The notes below the pieces were generated by a model, which saw only the letters and a list, made by a program, of their open reading frames with translations, made no database searches and had not been told where the DNA came from. A DNA stretch of 64,000 nt from Bradyrhizobium amphicarpaeae (GTDB lineage: Bacteria; Pseudomonadota; Alphaproteobacteria; Rhizobiales; Xanthobacteraceae), in NCBI RefSeq assembly GCF_002266435.3, contig NZ_CP029426.2:1890001-1954000 (forward strand), read 5' to 3'. The translations under genes and the position numbers were made by a program. Shown here in pieces: positions 52,867 through 64,000 of this stretch; the first letter of the stretch is position 1, and every line of letters begins with the position of its first letter.

Positions 52867-53759
52867 AGCGCGTGCTGGTCACGGGCGCGTCGGGCTTCAT
52901 CGGCCGCGCATTGCTGCCCGTGCTGGCCGATCGCGGCTTCGAAATCCACGGCGTCGCGCGCTCGACGCAGCCGGCGATGTCAGGCGTGAGTTGGCATGCC
53001 GCCGATCTCCTCACCGAAGCAGGCCGCGCGCATGCGCTGTCCGCATCGCGGCCGACGCATCTGGTTCATCTCGCCTGGGAAGCCCGGCCGGGCCGCTATC
53101 GCGAGGATCCGGTCAACCGGCTCTGGGCCGAGGCGAGCATTGACCTGCTGTCGCGCGCGCGAGCCTGCGGCGTCAACCGCATCTTCGGTATCGGGAGCTG
53201 TCTCGAATATGGACCGCAGACCGCCCCATGTGAGGAGCGCACCAGCCAATGCCGTCCCACGACACTGTACGGAAGAGCCAAGCTCGCGACGGCCGAAGCC
53301 TTTCTCGCGGCAGGTGCGGCCTGGGGCCGCGTGTTCGTCCCGTTCGGCCCGCACGAGCCCGAGGCGCGCCTGATCCCTTCGCTGATCCGCAGCCTTCACG
53401 CGGGACAGCATTTCGATTGCTCGCATGGCGGGCAGCTGCGCGATGTCGTCTATGTCGATGACCTCGCCCAAATGATCGCCGCCGTGCTCGACAGCGAGTT
53501 CACTGCTGTCGTCAATCTCGCCAGCGGTGCGCCGCGCAGCCTGCGCAGCGTGATCGAGCATGTCGCTGGTCTTCTCGACGCAACGCATCTGGTCAGGTTC
53601 GGCGCCGTCGATGCAACGGGCGTCGATGCCGAACCGATCCTTGCCGCCGACGTCTGCCGTCTCCGCGGCGTCGCCGCGGCCGTGCCGGTGATCGGATTCG
53701 AGGAAGGTGCTGCCCGCACTCTCGCATGGTGGAACGACCGTCTGCCGGGGAGGGGATGA
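52863..53759 (+). CDS. NAD-dependent epimerase/dehydratase family protein
   Basis: 298 residues, extended SDR. The NAD motif is VLVTGASGFIGRALLPVLAD. The catalytic YxxxK is in TTLYGRAKLATAEAFL, with a Ser in FGIGSCLEYGP. It probably reduces or epimerises an NDP-hexose made with the preceding RmlC-like enzyme, with which it overlaps (ATGA). Together with the C-methyltransferase this makes a small branched- or deoxy-sugar cassette. Confidence 0.85.
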   Translation: MKRVLVTGASGFIGRALLPVLADRGFEIHGVARSTQPAMSGVSWHAADLLTEAGRAHALSASRPTHLVHLAWEARPGRYREDPVNRLWAEASIDLLSRARACGVNRIFGIGSCLEYGPQTAPCEERTSQCRPTTLYGRAKLATAEAFLAAGAAWGRVFVPFGPHEPEARLIPSLIRSLHAGQHFDCSHGGQLRDVVYVDDLAQMIAAVLDSEFTAVVNLASGAPRSLRSVIEHVAGLLDATHLVRFGAVDATGVDAEPILAADVCRLRGVAAAVPVIGFEEGAARTLAWWNDRLPGRG

Positions 53760-53882
53760 CGTGCGGTCTCCTCACAACAGGCCGGTGGCAAGCGGCATCC
53801 GTGGCAATTACGGGATTGTCTCGCTGCCCGCCTGTGCTAGCAACGGGCCGATCGAACTCCTTCACGTCGGCCGGGGCAAGCG

Positions 53883-53975
53883 ATGACCACGTTCAACCGC
53901 ATCTTCACGACCGAGCGCCTGCTCCAGATCATCGTGATTCTGGCGGCGACCTTCGCCATGAAGCTGATGAGCTGA
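53883..53975 (+). CDS. Possible 30-residue membrane peptide
   Basis: MTTFNRIFTTERLLQ followed by a hydrophobic IIVILAATFAMKLMS helix. A GGGGCAAGCG sequence precedes ATG 53883. The frame is complete and in the same direction as the sugar genes. Very short hydrophobic ORFs can occur by chance, so support is limited. Confidence 0.35.
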   Translation: MTTFNRIFTTERLLQIIVILAATFAMKLMS

Positions 53976-53986
53976 ACACCGCCCGG

Positions 53987-54964
53987 TTATCGCGCGCCGA
54001 AATCGGGTATTTCGGGCAGATAGTTCGACCCTTCCGAGCCGAGAAAATCGAACATCGCCTGCGCCGGCGGCAGCAGCACCTTGTCGCTGCGGCGGATCAC
54101 GTACCATTGCCGCACGATCGGCAGGCCCGCGACGTCGAGCACGACGAGCCGGCCCTCGGCGAGCTCGTGAGCCACCGTGTGGGCCGAGATGAAGGCGATA
54201 CCGAGCCCGGCGATCACTGCCTGCTTGATGGTCTCGTTGCTGCTCATCTCCATGCCGACGATCGGCTCGAGGTCGGACTTCTGGAACATGCCCTCCATCA
54301 GCGTCCGCGTGCCCGATCCGGGCTCGCGGGTGAGGAAGGTCTCGTGCACGAGATCGGTCAGGTTGAGGCCCGAATCGTTCTCCAGCCAGTGCCCCTTGCG
54401 CGCGACGATGATGTGCGGATTGCGCCCGAGCTGGCGGACGTCGACGGTGACGTCGGCCGGTGGCCGACCCATCACCGCGAAATCCAGATCGTAGCCGTGC
54501 ATGGCCTCGCGGATCTCCTTGCGGTTGCCGATGGTGAGCTTGATCTCGATCTTGGGATAGCGCTTGGAGAATGCCGCGATCGCATGCGGCACGAAATATT
54601 TCGCGGTCGAGACCGCGCCGAGATGCACGCTGCCGCCGGTCCGCCCCGCCAGCAGGTCGAGCGCGCCCTGGCAGTCCATGATGGCGGCCTCGACCCGTTC
54701 GGCCAGCGCCAGAACCTCCTTGCCGGCCTCCGTCAGCAGCATGCCGTCGCCGGTTCGCTGCACCAGCGGCAGGCCGGCGAGGTCCTGAAGCTGCCGGAGT
54801 TGCTGGGTCACGGCCGGCTGGGTCAGCCCGAGATGGCCGGACGCCGCCGTCACGCTGCCCTTGGCCGAAAGCGCCGCAAGCGAGCGCAGCTGCCGGATCG
54901 TCAGGTGCCGGAGCTGCGCGGTCGCGTGGCCGGGGCCATTATAAGAAAATTCTTTGACACTCAT
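53987..54964 (-). CDS. cbbR: LysR-type regulator of the cbb operon
   Basis: 325 residues. HTH: IRQLRSLAALSAKGSVTAAS then HLGLTQPAVTQQLRQLQ, the CbbR/LysR pattern. The C-terminal effector domain has VHLGAVSTAKYFVPHAIAAF and the EMSSNETIKQAVIAGLGIAF recognition block typical of CbbR. It is divergent from cbbF, with 118 bp between the two start codons, the standard arrangement for CbbR activation of Calvin-cycle genes under reduced-carbon limitation. Confidence 0.93.
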   Translation of the reverse strand: MSVKEFSYNGPGHATAQLRHLTIRQLRSLAALSAKGSVTAASGHLGLTQPAVTQQLRQLQDLAGLPLVQRTGDGMLLTEAGKEVLALAERVEAAIMDCQGALDLLAGRTGGSVHLGAVSTAKYFVPHAIAAFSKRYPKIEIKLTIGNRKEIREAMHGYDLDFAVMGRPPADVTVDVRQLGRNPHIIVARKGHWLENDSGLNLTDLVHETFLTREPGSGTRTLMEGMFQKSDLEPIVGMEMSSNETIKQAVIAGLGIAFISAHTVAHELAEGRLVVLDVAGLPIVRQWYVIRRSDKVLLPPAQAMFDFLGSEGSNYLPEIPDFGAR

Positions 54965-55010
54965 TATGAATAGAAATTTTCCTTATTAAGCCGCCCCTGT
55001 CAATCTCCTG
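54965..55010. promoter_or_regulatory. AT-rich cbbR-cbbF control region, candidate CbbR site
   Basis: Between the divergent starts, 54950-54995 is distinctly AT-rich (TTATGAATAGAAATTTTCCT, then TATTAAG). It contains the near-palindrome GAAATTTTCC and TNA/T-N11-A type words expected for a LysR operator. The exact box cannot be set without comparison. Position and composition are the evidence. Confidence 0.5.
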
Positions 55011-55056
55011 ATGCCGGGACTGACCGTACCGACCTCCAGAGGGGAGGGAACTGGAT

Positions 55057-55086
55057 ATGGCACCGGCAAAGGGGATGCGCAGATGA
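55057..55086 (+). CDS. Possible 9-residue leader peptide of cbbF
   Basis: MAPAKGMRR with a very strong AGAGGGGAGGGAA Shine-Dalgarno seven to ten bases before ATG 55057. Its TGA overlaps the cbbF ATG (ATGA, 55083-55086). The SD is better than that before cbbF, and no alternative cbbF start in frame fits it. It could couple translation of cbbF or be incidental. Confidence 0.35.
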   Translation: MAPAKGMRR

Positions 55087-56120
55087 CCGGGCAACTGAGG
55101 CTGGACGACCACCTTCGACGGTATTCCGAGACCGCGCCTCACGCGCTGGCCGTGGCGGCTGCGGTCGATGCCATCGCGGCGGCGGCGATCGAGATTGCCG
55201 ACCTGATCGCCACCGGCGATCTCGCGGACGCTTCCGGCCTGACCACCGGCCGCAACAGCGACGGCGACGTCCAGCGCGATCTCGACGTGCAGGCGGATGC
55301 GATCCTGCGCCGCGGCCTCAACAAGCTGCCGATCGCAGCGCTCGCCTCGGAAGAGATGCGCGAGGCCCAGATTGGCGACCGCGAAGGCCGCATCTGCGTC
55401 GCGATCGATCCGCTCGACGGCTCCTCCAACATCGACATCAACATGACGGTCGGCACGATCTTCTCGATCCTGCCTGCGCCCGATGACCTGTCGCTCGCCT
55501 TCCACCAGCGCGGCACCGCGCAGCTCGCGGCGGGCTTCGTCACCTACGGCCCGCAGACCTCTCTGGTGCTGACGCTCGGCGACGGCGTCGATATCTTCAC
55601 GCTCGATCGCAAGGCCGGCTGCTTCCGCCTCGCACGCAGCGGCGCGCAGATTGCCGAGCGCTGCGAAGAGTTCGCGATCAACGCGTCGAACCGCCGGCAC
55701 TGGGATGCGCCGGTGCGCGCCTTCGTCGACGAGTGCCTCGCCGGCGTCGAGGGGCCCGCCAACCACGATTTCAACATGCGCTGGGTCGGCTCGCTGGTCG
55801 CCGAGGCCTATCGCATCCTCACCCGCGGCGGCATCTTCCTCTATCCCTCGGACGCGCGCCCCGGCTACGGCGACGGCCGCCTGCGCCTGACTTACGAGGC
55901 GCATCCGATGGCCATGATCATCGAGCAGGCCGGCGGCTCCGCCACGACAGGACGCGAGCGCATCCTCGACCTCTCGGCGCAGAACCTGCACCAGCGCGTG
56001 CCGCTGATCATGGGTTCGAGCAACGAGGTGCGCCGGGTCGAGGAGCTGCATTGCGATCCGCTCCTGCTCGCCGGCGAAACGGCGCCGCTGTTCGCGCGCC
56101 GCGGCTTCTTCCGCGTCTGA
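55083..56120 (+). CDS. cbbF: Fructose-1,6-bisphosphatase, class I
   Basis: Hydrolyses fructose-1,6-bisphosphate (and often sedoheptulose-1,7-bisphosphate) to regenerate ribulose bisphosphate precursors. 345 residues. The metal-site signature [17 protein letters not shown] is intact, with [36 protein letters not shown] and [14 protein letters not shown] following. The frame continues to ATG 55011, but ATG 55083 with GGGG upstream fits family length. It is the first gene of the cbb operon. Confidence 0.95.
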   Translation: MTGQLRLDDHLRRYSETAPHALAVAAAVDAIAAAAIEIADLIATGDLADASGLTTGRNSDGDVQRDLDVQADAILRRGLNKLPIAALASEEMREAQIGDREGRICVAIDPLDGSSNIDINMTVGTIFSILPAPDDLSLAFHQRGTAQLAAGFVTYGPQTSLVLTLGDGVDIFTLDRKAGCFRLARSGAQIAERCEEFAINASNRRHWDAPVRAFVDECLAGVEGPANHDFNMRWVGSLVAEAYRILTRGGIFLYPSDARPGYGDGRLRLTYEAHPMAMIIEQAGGSATTGRERILDLSAQNLHQRVPLIMGSSNEVRRVEELHCDPLLLAGETAPLFARRGFFRV

Positions 56121-56131
56121 GCGAGGCCCCC

Positions 56132-57007
56132 ATGTCCAGAAAGCATCCGATCATCTCCATCACTGGTTCGTCCGGCGCCGGCACCACCTCGGTCAAGAAG
56201 ACCTTCGAGCAGATCTTCTTCCGCGAGAAGGTCAACGCGGCCTACATCGAGGGTGACGCGTTTCACCGCTACGACCGCGCCGAGATGCGCGCGCAGATGG
56301 CGAAGGAGTCCGATCGCGGCAACAAGCATTTCAGCCATTTCAGTCCCGAGACCAATCTGTTCGAGGAGCTGGAGCGCGCGTTCCGCGACTATGGCGAGAC
56401 CGGCACCGCGACGACGCGGCACTACGTGCACGACGCCGAGGAGTCCGCGCTGCATGGCACGGCGCCCGGTACCTTCACCGATTGGAAGAAGCTGCCCGAG
56501 AACTCGGACCTGCTGTTCTACGAGGGCCTGCACGGCGCCGTCGTCACCGACAAGGTCAACGTCGCGCGCTATGCCGACCTCAAGATCGGCGTCGTGCCGG
56601 TGATCAATCTCGAATGGATCCAGAAGCTGCACCGCGACCGCAGCGCGCGCGGCTATTCGACCGAGGCCGTCACCGACACCATCCTGCGGCGGATGCCCGA
56701 TTACATCCACTACATATGCCCGCAATTCACCGAGACCGACATCAACTTCCAGCGCGTGCCCACGGTGGACACCTCCAATCCGTTCGTCGCCCGCTGGATT
56801 CCGACGCCGGACGAATCGATGGTGGTGATCCGCTTCAAGAATCCGCGCGGCATCGACTTCCCCTACCTGCTCTCGATGCTGCCGCAGAGCTGGATGTCGC
56901 GCGCGAACTCGATCGTGTGTCCGGGCGCGAAGCTCGACCTCGCCATGCAGCTGATCCTGACGCCGCTGATCATGCAGTTGATCGAGCGCAAGCGAAATCT
57001 GAAGTGA
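56132..57007 (+). CDS. cbbP: Phosphoribulokinase
   Basis: Phosphorylates ribulose-5-phosphate to RuBP, the RuBisCO substrate. 291 residues, the prokaryotic short type. The P-loop is [42 protein letters not shown] and [10 protein letters not shown] follow. There are no paired regulatory cysteines as in plant PRK. It starts 11 bp after cbbF. Confidence 0.96.
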   Translation: MSRKHPIISITGSSGAGTTSVKKTFEQIFFREKVNAAYIEGDAFHRYDRAEMRAQMAKESDRGNKHFSHFSPETNLFEELERAFRDYGETGTATTRHYVHDAEESALHGTAPGTFTDWKKLPENSDLLFYEGLHGAVVTDKVNVARYADLKIGVVPVINLEWIQKLHRDRSARGYSTEAVTDTILRRMPDYIHYICPQFTETDINFQRVPTVDTSNPFVARWIPTPDESMVVIRFKNPRGIDFPYLLSMLPQSWMSRANSIVCPGAKLDLAMQLILTPLIMQLIERKRNLK

Positions 57008-57023
57008 ACGAGGGGAGCATCCG

Positions 57024-59042
57024 ATGAACATCTCCGTCCACGCCGAAGCCGACCTCTACGCGGTGAGCCACAACAATCTCGCCAACGCTGTCCGCTTCCT
57101 GGCGGTCGACGCCATCGAGACCTCGCAATCGGGTCATCCCGGCCTTCCCATGGGCATGGCCGATGTTGCTACCGTCCTGTTCTCGCGCTTCCTGAAGTTC
57201 GACTCGGCGCATCCGAACTGGCCGGATCGCGACCGCTTCGTGCTGTCGGCGGGCCACGGTTCGATGCTGCTCTATGCGTTGCTGCATCTGACCGGCGGCG
57301 ATGTCAGCCTCAACGACATCAAGGCTTTCAGGCAATGGGGTTCGAAGACGCCGGGTCACCCTGAATACGGCCATACGCCAGGCGTCGAGATGACGACCGG
57401 GCCGCTGGGGCAGGGGATCGCGACCGCGGTCGGCATGGCGCTCGCCGAGCGGATGGCCAATGCGCGGCATGGCGACGGGCTCGTCGATCACTTCACCTAT
57501 GTGATCGCGGGTGACGGCTGCCTGATGGAAGGCATCAGCCAGGAAGCGATCTCGCTCGCCGGTCATCTCGGGCTCGGCCGTCTGCTCGTACTGTTCGACG
57601 ACAATGGCATCTCGATCGATGGGCCGACCTCGCTGGCAACGTCCGACGACCAACTCGCGCGTTTCGCCGCCTCCGGCTGGTCGGTGCGCAGCATCGACGG
57701 GCACGATCCCGAAGCGATCGCGCAGGCGATCGCGGAGGAGCGAGAGACCGCAAAGCCGTCGCTGATCGCCTGCCGCACCATCATCGGCTACGGCGCGCCG
57801 GACCGGCAGGGCACCGAGAAAGCCCATGGTGCGCCGCTCGGCACCGAGCAGGCCGCGGCGGCGCGGCGGGCTCTCGGCTGGGACTATCAGCCCTTCGTGG
57901 TGCCGATCCCGATCCTGAAGGCGTGGCGGATGATCGGGCAACGCGGGCAGGTCGATCGGCTCGCCTGGCTCGATCGCTATGAAGGCGCGACGCCCGAGCA
58001 GCGCGACATGTTCGTCGAAGGCAAGGCGGTTGCCCTGCCGGCCGCCTATGCGCTGGCCGCGGCGAAATTGCGCGAACGCTTTGCGTCCGAGCGTCCGAAG
58101 CTCGCGACCCGGCAAGCCTCGCAACATGTCCTCGACGGCATCGCCGGGACGATTGCCGGCCTGGTCGGCGGCTCCGCGGACCTCACGCACTCGAACCTCA
58201 CGCACGCCAAGGGCCAAGCTCCCGTCAAGCGCGGGGCGTTCGCCGGCGACTACATCCACTATGGCATTCGCGAGCATGGCATGGCCGCCGCGATGAACGG
58301 CCTCGCGCTGCATGGCGGCTTCATCCCGTATGGCGGCACTTTCCTCGCGTTCTCCGATTACAGCCGGCCCGCGATCCGCCTTGCGGCCCTGATGCGGCTG
58401 CGCGTCATCCATGTGATGACCCACGATTCCATCGGGCTCGGCGAGGACGGCCCGACGCATCAGCCGGTCGAGCACCTCGCGGCGTTGCGGGTGATCCCGA
58501 ATCTCCTGGTGTTCCGTCCCGCCGACGCGGTGGAGACGCTGGAGGCCTGGGACTGCGCGCTCAATTCCGAGGATCGTCCGTCCGTGCTGTGCCTGTCGCG
58601 TCAGGCGCTGCCGACCTTCCGCAGCGATGCGCGCGGAAAAAACCGTGTCTCCCGCGGCGCCTATCTCGTCGTCTCGCCGGACGGCGGCCGCGACGTGACG
58701 CTGATCGCAACCGGCTCGGAGGTGTCGATCGCACTGGACGCTGCTCGCCTGCTCGCGAGCGAGCACATCCGCGCGGCCGTGGTGTCCGCGCCTTGCTTTG
58801 CCCTGTTCGAGCAACAGCCCGACGATTACCGCGCCACCGTGCTCGGGACCGCGCCGCGCGTCGGTGTCGAGGCGGCCGTACAGGGCGATTGGTCGCGCTG
58901 GATCGGCGCTGACGGCGAGTTTGTCGGCATGCGCGGCTTCGGCGCCTCGGCGCCGGCGCCGGTGCTGTACCGCGAATTCGGCATCACACCGCAAAGCATT
59001 GCGGAAGCCGCCCGCCGGGCGATCGCCCGCAAGGGACAATAA
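57024..59042 (+). CDS. cbbT: Transketolase
   Basis: TPP enzyme that moves two-carbon units among sugar phosphates in RuBP regeneration. 672 residues. TPP-binding motif: [20 protein letters not shown] then [14 protein letters not shown]-terminal [17 protein letters not shown] and the substrate His in [13 protein letters not shown] are present; [20 protein letters not shown] contains the catalytic Glu. GAGGGGAG lies before ATG 57024. Third gene of the cbb operon, 16 bp after cbbP. Confidence 0.96.
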   Translation: MNISVHAEADLYAVSHNNLANAVRFLAVDAIETSQSGHPGLPMGMADVATVLFSRFLKFDSAHPNWPDRDRFVLSAGHGSMLLYALLHLTGGDVSLNDIKAFRQWGSKTPGHPEYGHTPGVEMTTGPLGQGIATAVGMALAERMANARHGDGLVDHFTYVIAGDGCLMEGISQEAISLAGHLGLGRLLVLFDDNGISIDGPTSLATSDDQLARFAASGWSVRSIDGHDPEAIAQAIAEERETAKPSLIACRTIIGYGAPDRQGTEKAHGAPLGTEQAAAARRALGWDYQPFVVPIPILKAWRMIGQRGQVDRLAWLDRYEGATPEQRDMFVEGKAVALPAAYALAAAKLRERFASERPKLATRQASQHVLDGIAGTIAGLVGGSADLTHSNLTHAKGQAPVKRGAFAGDYIHYGIREHGMAAAMNGLALHGGFIPYGGTFLAFSDYSRPAIRLAALMRLRVIHVMTHDSIGLGEDGPTHQPVEHLAALRVIPNLLVFRPADAVETLEAWDCALNSEDRPSVLCLSRQALPTFRSDARGKNRVSRGAYLVVSPDGGRDVTLIATGSEVSIALDAARLLASEHIRAAVVSAPCFALFEQQPDDYRATVLGTAPRVGVEAAVQGDWSRWIGADGEFVGMRGFGASAPAPVLYREFGITPQSIAEAARRAIARKGQ

Positions 59043-59054
59043 GGAGGACCACTC

Positions 59055-61642
<2,588 letters not shown>

Positions 61643-61653
61643 GGAGACGCGAC

Positions 61654-62061
61654 ATGAAACTCACACAGGGCTGCTTCTCGTTCCTGCCTGATCTCACCGA
61701 TGACCAGATCACCAAGCAGGTGCAGTATTGTCTCGCCAACGGCTGGGCGGTGAACATCGAGTTCACCGACGACCCGCACCCCCGCAACACCTATTGGGAG
61801 ATGTGGGGCCTGCCGATGTTCGATCTCCAGGACGCCGCCGGCGTGATGATGGAACTTGCCGAGTGCCGCCGGGTGTACGGCGACCGCTACATCCGCATCA
61901 GCGGCTTCGATTCCACCCATGGCTGGGAATCGGTGCGGATCTCCTTCCTGGTCAACCGGCCGCCGAAGGAGGCCGAATTCGAGCTGGTGCGTCAGGAAGT
62001 CGGCGGGCGCGCCATCCGTTACTCCACGGTGCGCAAGCCGGTCGCGTCAGCGTTGCCATAA
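61654..62061 (+). CDS. cbbS: RuBisCO small subunit, form IC
   Basis: 135 residues, the longer red-type small subunit with a C-terminal beta-hairpin extension. QGCFSFLPDLTDDQITKQVQ and YWEMWGLPMFDLQDAAGVMM are diagnostic; the extension ends ISFLVNRPPKEAEFELVRQE. GAGGAGA lies before ATG 61654. Assembles with CbbL as L8S8. The last gene before an intergenic hairpin. Confidence 0.97.
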   Translation: MKLTQGCFSFLPDLTDDQITKQVQYCLANGWAVNIEFTDDPHPRNTYWEMWGLPMFDLQDAAGVMMELAECRRVYGDRYIRISGFDSTHGWESVRISFLVNRPPKEAEFELVRQEVGGRAIRYSTVRKPVASALP

Positions 62062-62113
62062 GCCATTCCTATCCGCACGGAGCAACTCTGCTCCAGATCC
62101 TTGGCGGACAACT

Positions 62114-62147
62114 GCTTCGCCGCCGCCCCGCGGCGAAGCCCTTTATT
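62114..62147 (+). promoter_or_regulatory. Hairpin between cbbS and cbbX (attenuator or mRNA-stability element)
   Basis: A perfect 10-bp stem GCTTCGCCGC (62114-62123) with GCGGCGAAGC (62130-62139) closes a 6-nt loop CGCCCC, then CCTTTATT. The T-run is interrupted, so partial termination or 3'-end protection of the cbbLS message is more likely than full stop. Confidence 0.7.
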
Positions 62148-62157
62148 CGAGGCGCCG

Positions 62158-63081
62158 ATGCTGGACGTGCCTGATACAACGACCCCCGAAACCGCGTTCG
62201 ATCTCCGCAAGGAAGCCGAATCGGCCGGGATCATTGCAACGCTGCAGCAACTCGATCAGGAGCTGATAGGTCTGCGGCCGGTCAAAGATCGCGTGCGCCA
62301 GATCGCTTCGTTGCTGCTGATCGAGCGTATTCGGCAGCGTGCGGGCTTGGCCTCCGCGCCGCCGACGCTGCATATGTCATTCACCGGCAATCCCGGCACC
62401 GGCAAGACCACGGTCGCGCTGCGGATGGCGAAGATCCTGCACGGTCTCGGCTTCGTGCGGCGCGGGCAGGTGATCTCGGTGACGCGCGATGATCTGGTCG
62501 GCCAGTATATCGGCCACACCGCGCCGAAGACCAAGGAGATATTGAAGAAGGCGATGGGCGGCGTCCTGTTCATCGACGAAGCCTATTATCTGCACCGGCC
62601 CGACAACGAGCGCGATTACGGTCAGGAGGCCATCGAGATCCTGCTCCAGGTCATGGAGAACCAGCGTGAGGATCTCGTCGTCATCCTTGCGGGCTATCGC
62701 GAGCGGATGTCGACCTTTTTCGGCTCCAATCCCGGCTTCCGTTCCCGCATCGCCCATCACATCGAATTCCCGGACTATTCGGAGGCCGAACTGCTGGTGA
62801 TCGCCGAACTGATGCTCAAGGAGCGTGGCTATCGCTTTTCCGCGGCGGCCCGTGAGGCTTTCGAGAAGTACATCGATCTGCGCCGGACCCAGCCCTTCTT
62901 CTCCAACGCGCGCTCGATCCGCAACGCAGTCGACCGCATCCGCCTGCGGCAGGCCGATCGTCTGGTGTCCGATCTCGACCGCATGCTCGATGTCGCCGAT
63001 CTCGAAACCATCGATCCCATCGACGTGTTGGCAAGCCGCGTCTTCAGCGGCGGCGCCGATGCACGGAGTCCACAGCCATGA
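62158..63081 (+). CDS. cbbX: Red-type RuBisCO activase, AAA+ ATPase
   Basis: Removes tight-binding sugar phosphates from inhibited form IC RuBisCO by threading the CbbL C-terminus. 307 residues. Walker A is [20 protein letters not shown], Walker [12 protein letters not shown], pore-loop region [16 protein letters not shown], and the sensor/Arg-finger part [17 protein letters not shown] 62158 is chosen over TTG 62101 because the upstream portion contains the hairpin. Four-base overlap with cbbE. Confidence 0.96.
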   Translation: MLDVPDTTTPETAFDLRKEAESAGIIATLQQLDQELIGLRPVKDRVRQIASLLLIERIRQRAGLASAPPTLHMSFTGNPGTGKTTVALRMAKILHGLGFVRRGQVISVTRDDLVGQYIGHTAPKTKEILKKAMGGVLFIDEAYYLHRPDNERDYGQEAIEILLQVMENQREDLVVILAGYRERMSTFFGSNPGFRSRIAHHIEFPDYSEAELLVIAELMLKERGYRFSAAAREAFEKYIDLRRTQPFFSNARSIRNAVDRIRLRQADRLVSDLDRMLDVADLETIDPIDVLASRVFSGGADARSPQP

Positions 63082-63815
63082 CCGGAGAGATCATTATCGC
63101 TCCCTCGATCCTGGCGGCGGATTTCGCGCGCCTCGGCGAGGAGATCACGGCCATCGACACCGCCGGCGCCGACTGGATCCATTGCGACGTCATGGACGGA
63201 CATTTCGTGCCGAACATCAGTTTCGGCGCCGATGTCATCAAGGCGATCCGGCCGACAACGACGAAGATTTTCGACGTGCATCTCATGATCGCTCCGGTCG
63301 ATCCCTATCTCGAGGCGTTCGCGAAGGCGGGGGCTGACGTCATCACCGTGCATGCCGAAGCCGGCGCCCATCTCGACCGGTCGCTTCAGGCCATCCGCGC
63401 GCTCGGCAAGAAGGCCGGTGTCAGCCTGTGCCCGTCGACGCCCGAGAGCGCGATCGAATATGTGCTCGATCGTCTCGACCTGATCCTGGTGATGACGGTC
63501 AATCCCGGCTTCGGCGGCCAGTCCTTTCTGGAATCCCAGTTCGCGAAGATCGAGCGGATCAAAGCGATGATCGGCGACCGGCCGATCCGGCTCGAGGTCG
63601 ATGGTGGCATCACGCGCGACAATGCCGCTGCCGTGGCCGCCGCGGGCGCCGATACGCTGGTGGCGGGTTCCGCAGTATTTCGCGGCAAGAGCGGGGCCGC
63701 GTATGCGGCGAATATCGCGGCCATTCGCACCGCCGCCGAGACGGGGCGGGTTCCGAAGCGGCAAGAAAATGCCGTGCAGCCAATGCGCCTCGGCGAAGGC
63801 GCGCGCATCCGGTAG
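63078..63815 (+). CDS. cbbE: Ribulose-phosphate 3-epimerase
   Basis: Interconverts xylulose-5-phosphate and ribulose-5-phosphate. 245 residues, TIM barrel. Metal and catalytic residues: [66 protein letters not shown], and LEVDGGI. The last 20 residues are a basic tail. Last recognisable gene of the cbb operon; the remaining 185 bp of the window show no gene. Confidence 0.95.
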   Translation: MTGEIIIAPSILAADFARLGEEITAIDTAGADWIHCDVMDGHFVPNISFGADVIKAIRPTTTKIFDVHLMIAPVDPYLEAFAKAGADVITVHAEAGAHLDRSLQAIRALGKKAGVSLCPSTPESAIEYVLDRLDLILVMTVNPGFGGQSFLESQFAKIERIKAMIGDRPIRLEVDGGITRDNAAAVAAAGADTLVAGSAVFRGKSGAAYAANIAAIRTAAETGRVPKRQENAVQPMRLGEGARIR

Positions 63816-64000
63816 ATTACGTAGGGCATTGCCAAGCGATTGGGCCGAGGTGTCGATCGTCTCATCGGGCGCATTTTTCTCCGGGTTCCTACGGAGAATC
63901 CAACGCGACTAGGCAATCCCTTTCATGACGGGGTAACCAACGGTGCCGAAGGACACACGCGATTAACGGCGACGCAATGCGCCGCTCCACAATCTGTGGT

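Noticed and set aside
62101..62157. Upstream TTG start for cbbX adding 19 residues
   Set aside because: The added stretch is encoded by the hairpin sequence and has no family similarity. ATG 62158 gives the normal CbbX N-terminus.

Overview
The window is high-GC chromosomal DNA that reads as an alphaproteobacterium of the Bradyrhizobium / Nitrobacteraceae type. The assignment rests on gene content. There is a red-type (form IC) RuBisCO operon in the order cbbF-P-T-A-L-S-X-E with divergent cbbR. A NadQ-type repressor gene and a nadABC operon are both present. Three methyl-accepting chemotaxis proteins (MCPs) lie in tandem, and several dispersed intergenic palindromes look like the mosaic repeats common in that group. 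Species cannot be fixed from this sequence alone.

Layout. 0.1-9.1 kb: glyQS, a small secreted DUF1236-like protein, a DUF3096 peptide, pyruvate phosphate dikinase with a histone-H1-like N-terminal tail, and an SleB-like cell-wall hydrolase. 9.2-13 kb: nadA-nadB-nadC on the minus strand behind two 21-bp palindromic boxes. 13.2-16.6 kb: an MFS carrier, an AcuI-type reductase and two small conserved proteins. 16.8-22.7 kb: three MCP genes in a row. 22.7-29.4 kb, minus strand: a DUF2339 membrane protein, nadQ, a tyrosine phosphatase, then a tightly overlapping ygfZ-tag-HD-hydrolase operon. 29.5-34.9 kb: dihydroorotase, a rhodanese-type sulfurtransferase, small conserved proteins, a Nudix hydrolase and a YedK/SRAP protein. 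35-38.2 kb: a tautomerase/TetR divergon with three operator-like palindromes, then a CoA-transferase paired with a GrdB-like CxxC protein. 38.4-43.5 kb: NudK, an unusual membrane protein with a helix-hairpin-helix-like segment, a YpeA-type acetyltransferase, an FAD-linked hydroxyacid dehydrogenase, the Sua5-type threonylcarbamoyl-AMP synthase and tRNA-Pro(CGG).

43.5-48.1 kb is an accessory-looking stretch. Coding density is low, and it holds a Met-rich secreted protein, short membrane or coiled-coil proteins, an N-carbamoyl-D-amino-acid hydrolase and about 1.1 kb of repeat DNA. 48.1-50 kb is a TetR/MFS efflux-like pair with matching operators before each gene. 50.9-53.8 kb is a small sugar-modification cassette (C-methyltransferase, RmlC-like epimerase, NAD-dependent epimerase). 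54-63.8 kb is the complete Calvin-cycle operon, including the RuBisCO activase CbbX and ribulose-phosphate epimerase CbbE.

The clearest regulatory observations are: the NadQ-like boxes upstream of nadA with nadQ itself about 12.6 kb away; three ATAACG-type palindromes in the tautomerase/TetR gap; paired GGGAA-N6-TTCYC boxes at the TetR/MFS locus; a perfect 10-bp hairpin between cbbS and cbbX; and a 9-codon leader ORF whose stop overlaps the cbbF start. No CRISPR array, complete insertion sequence or prophage was seen, and no wholly new multi-gene system could be demonstrated. The best candidates for new biology are the PPDK tail, the membrane/helix-hairpin-helix protein, the CoA-transferase/CxxC pair, and the Met-rich secreted protein near the tRNA.
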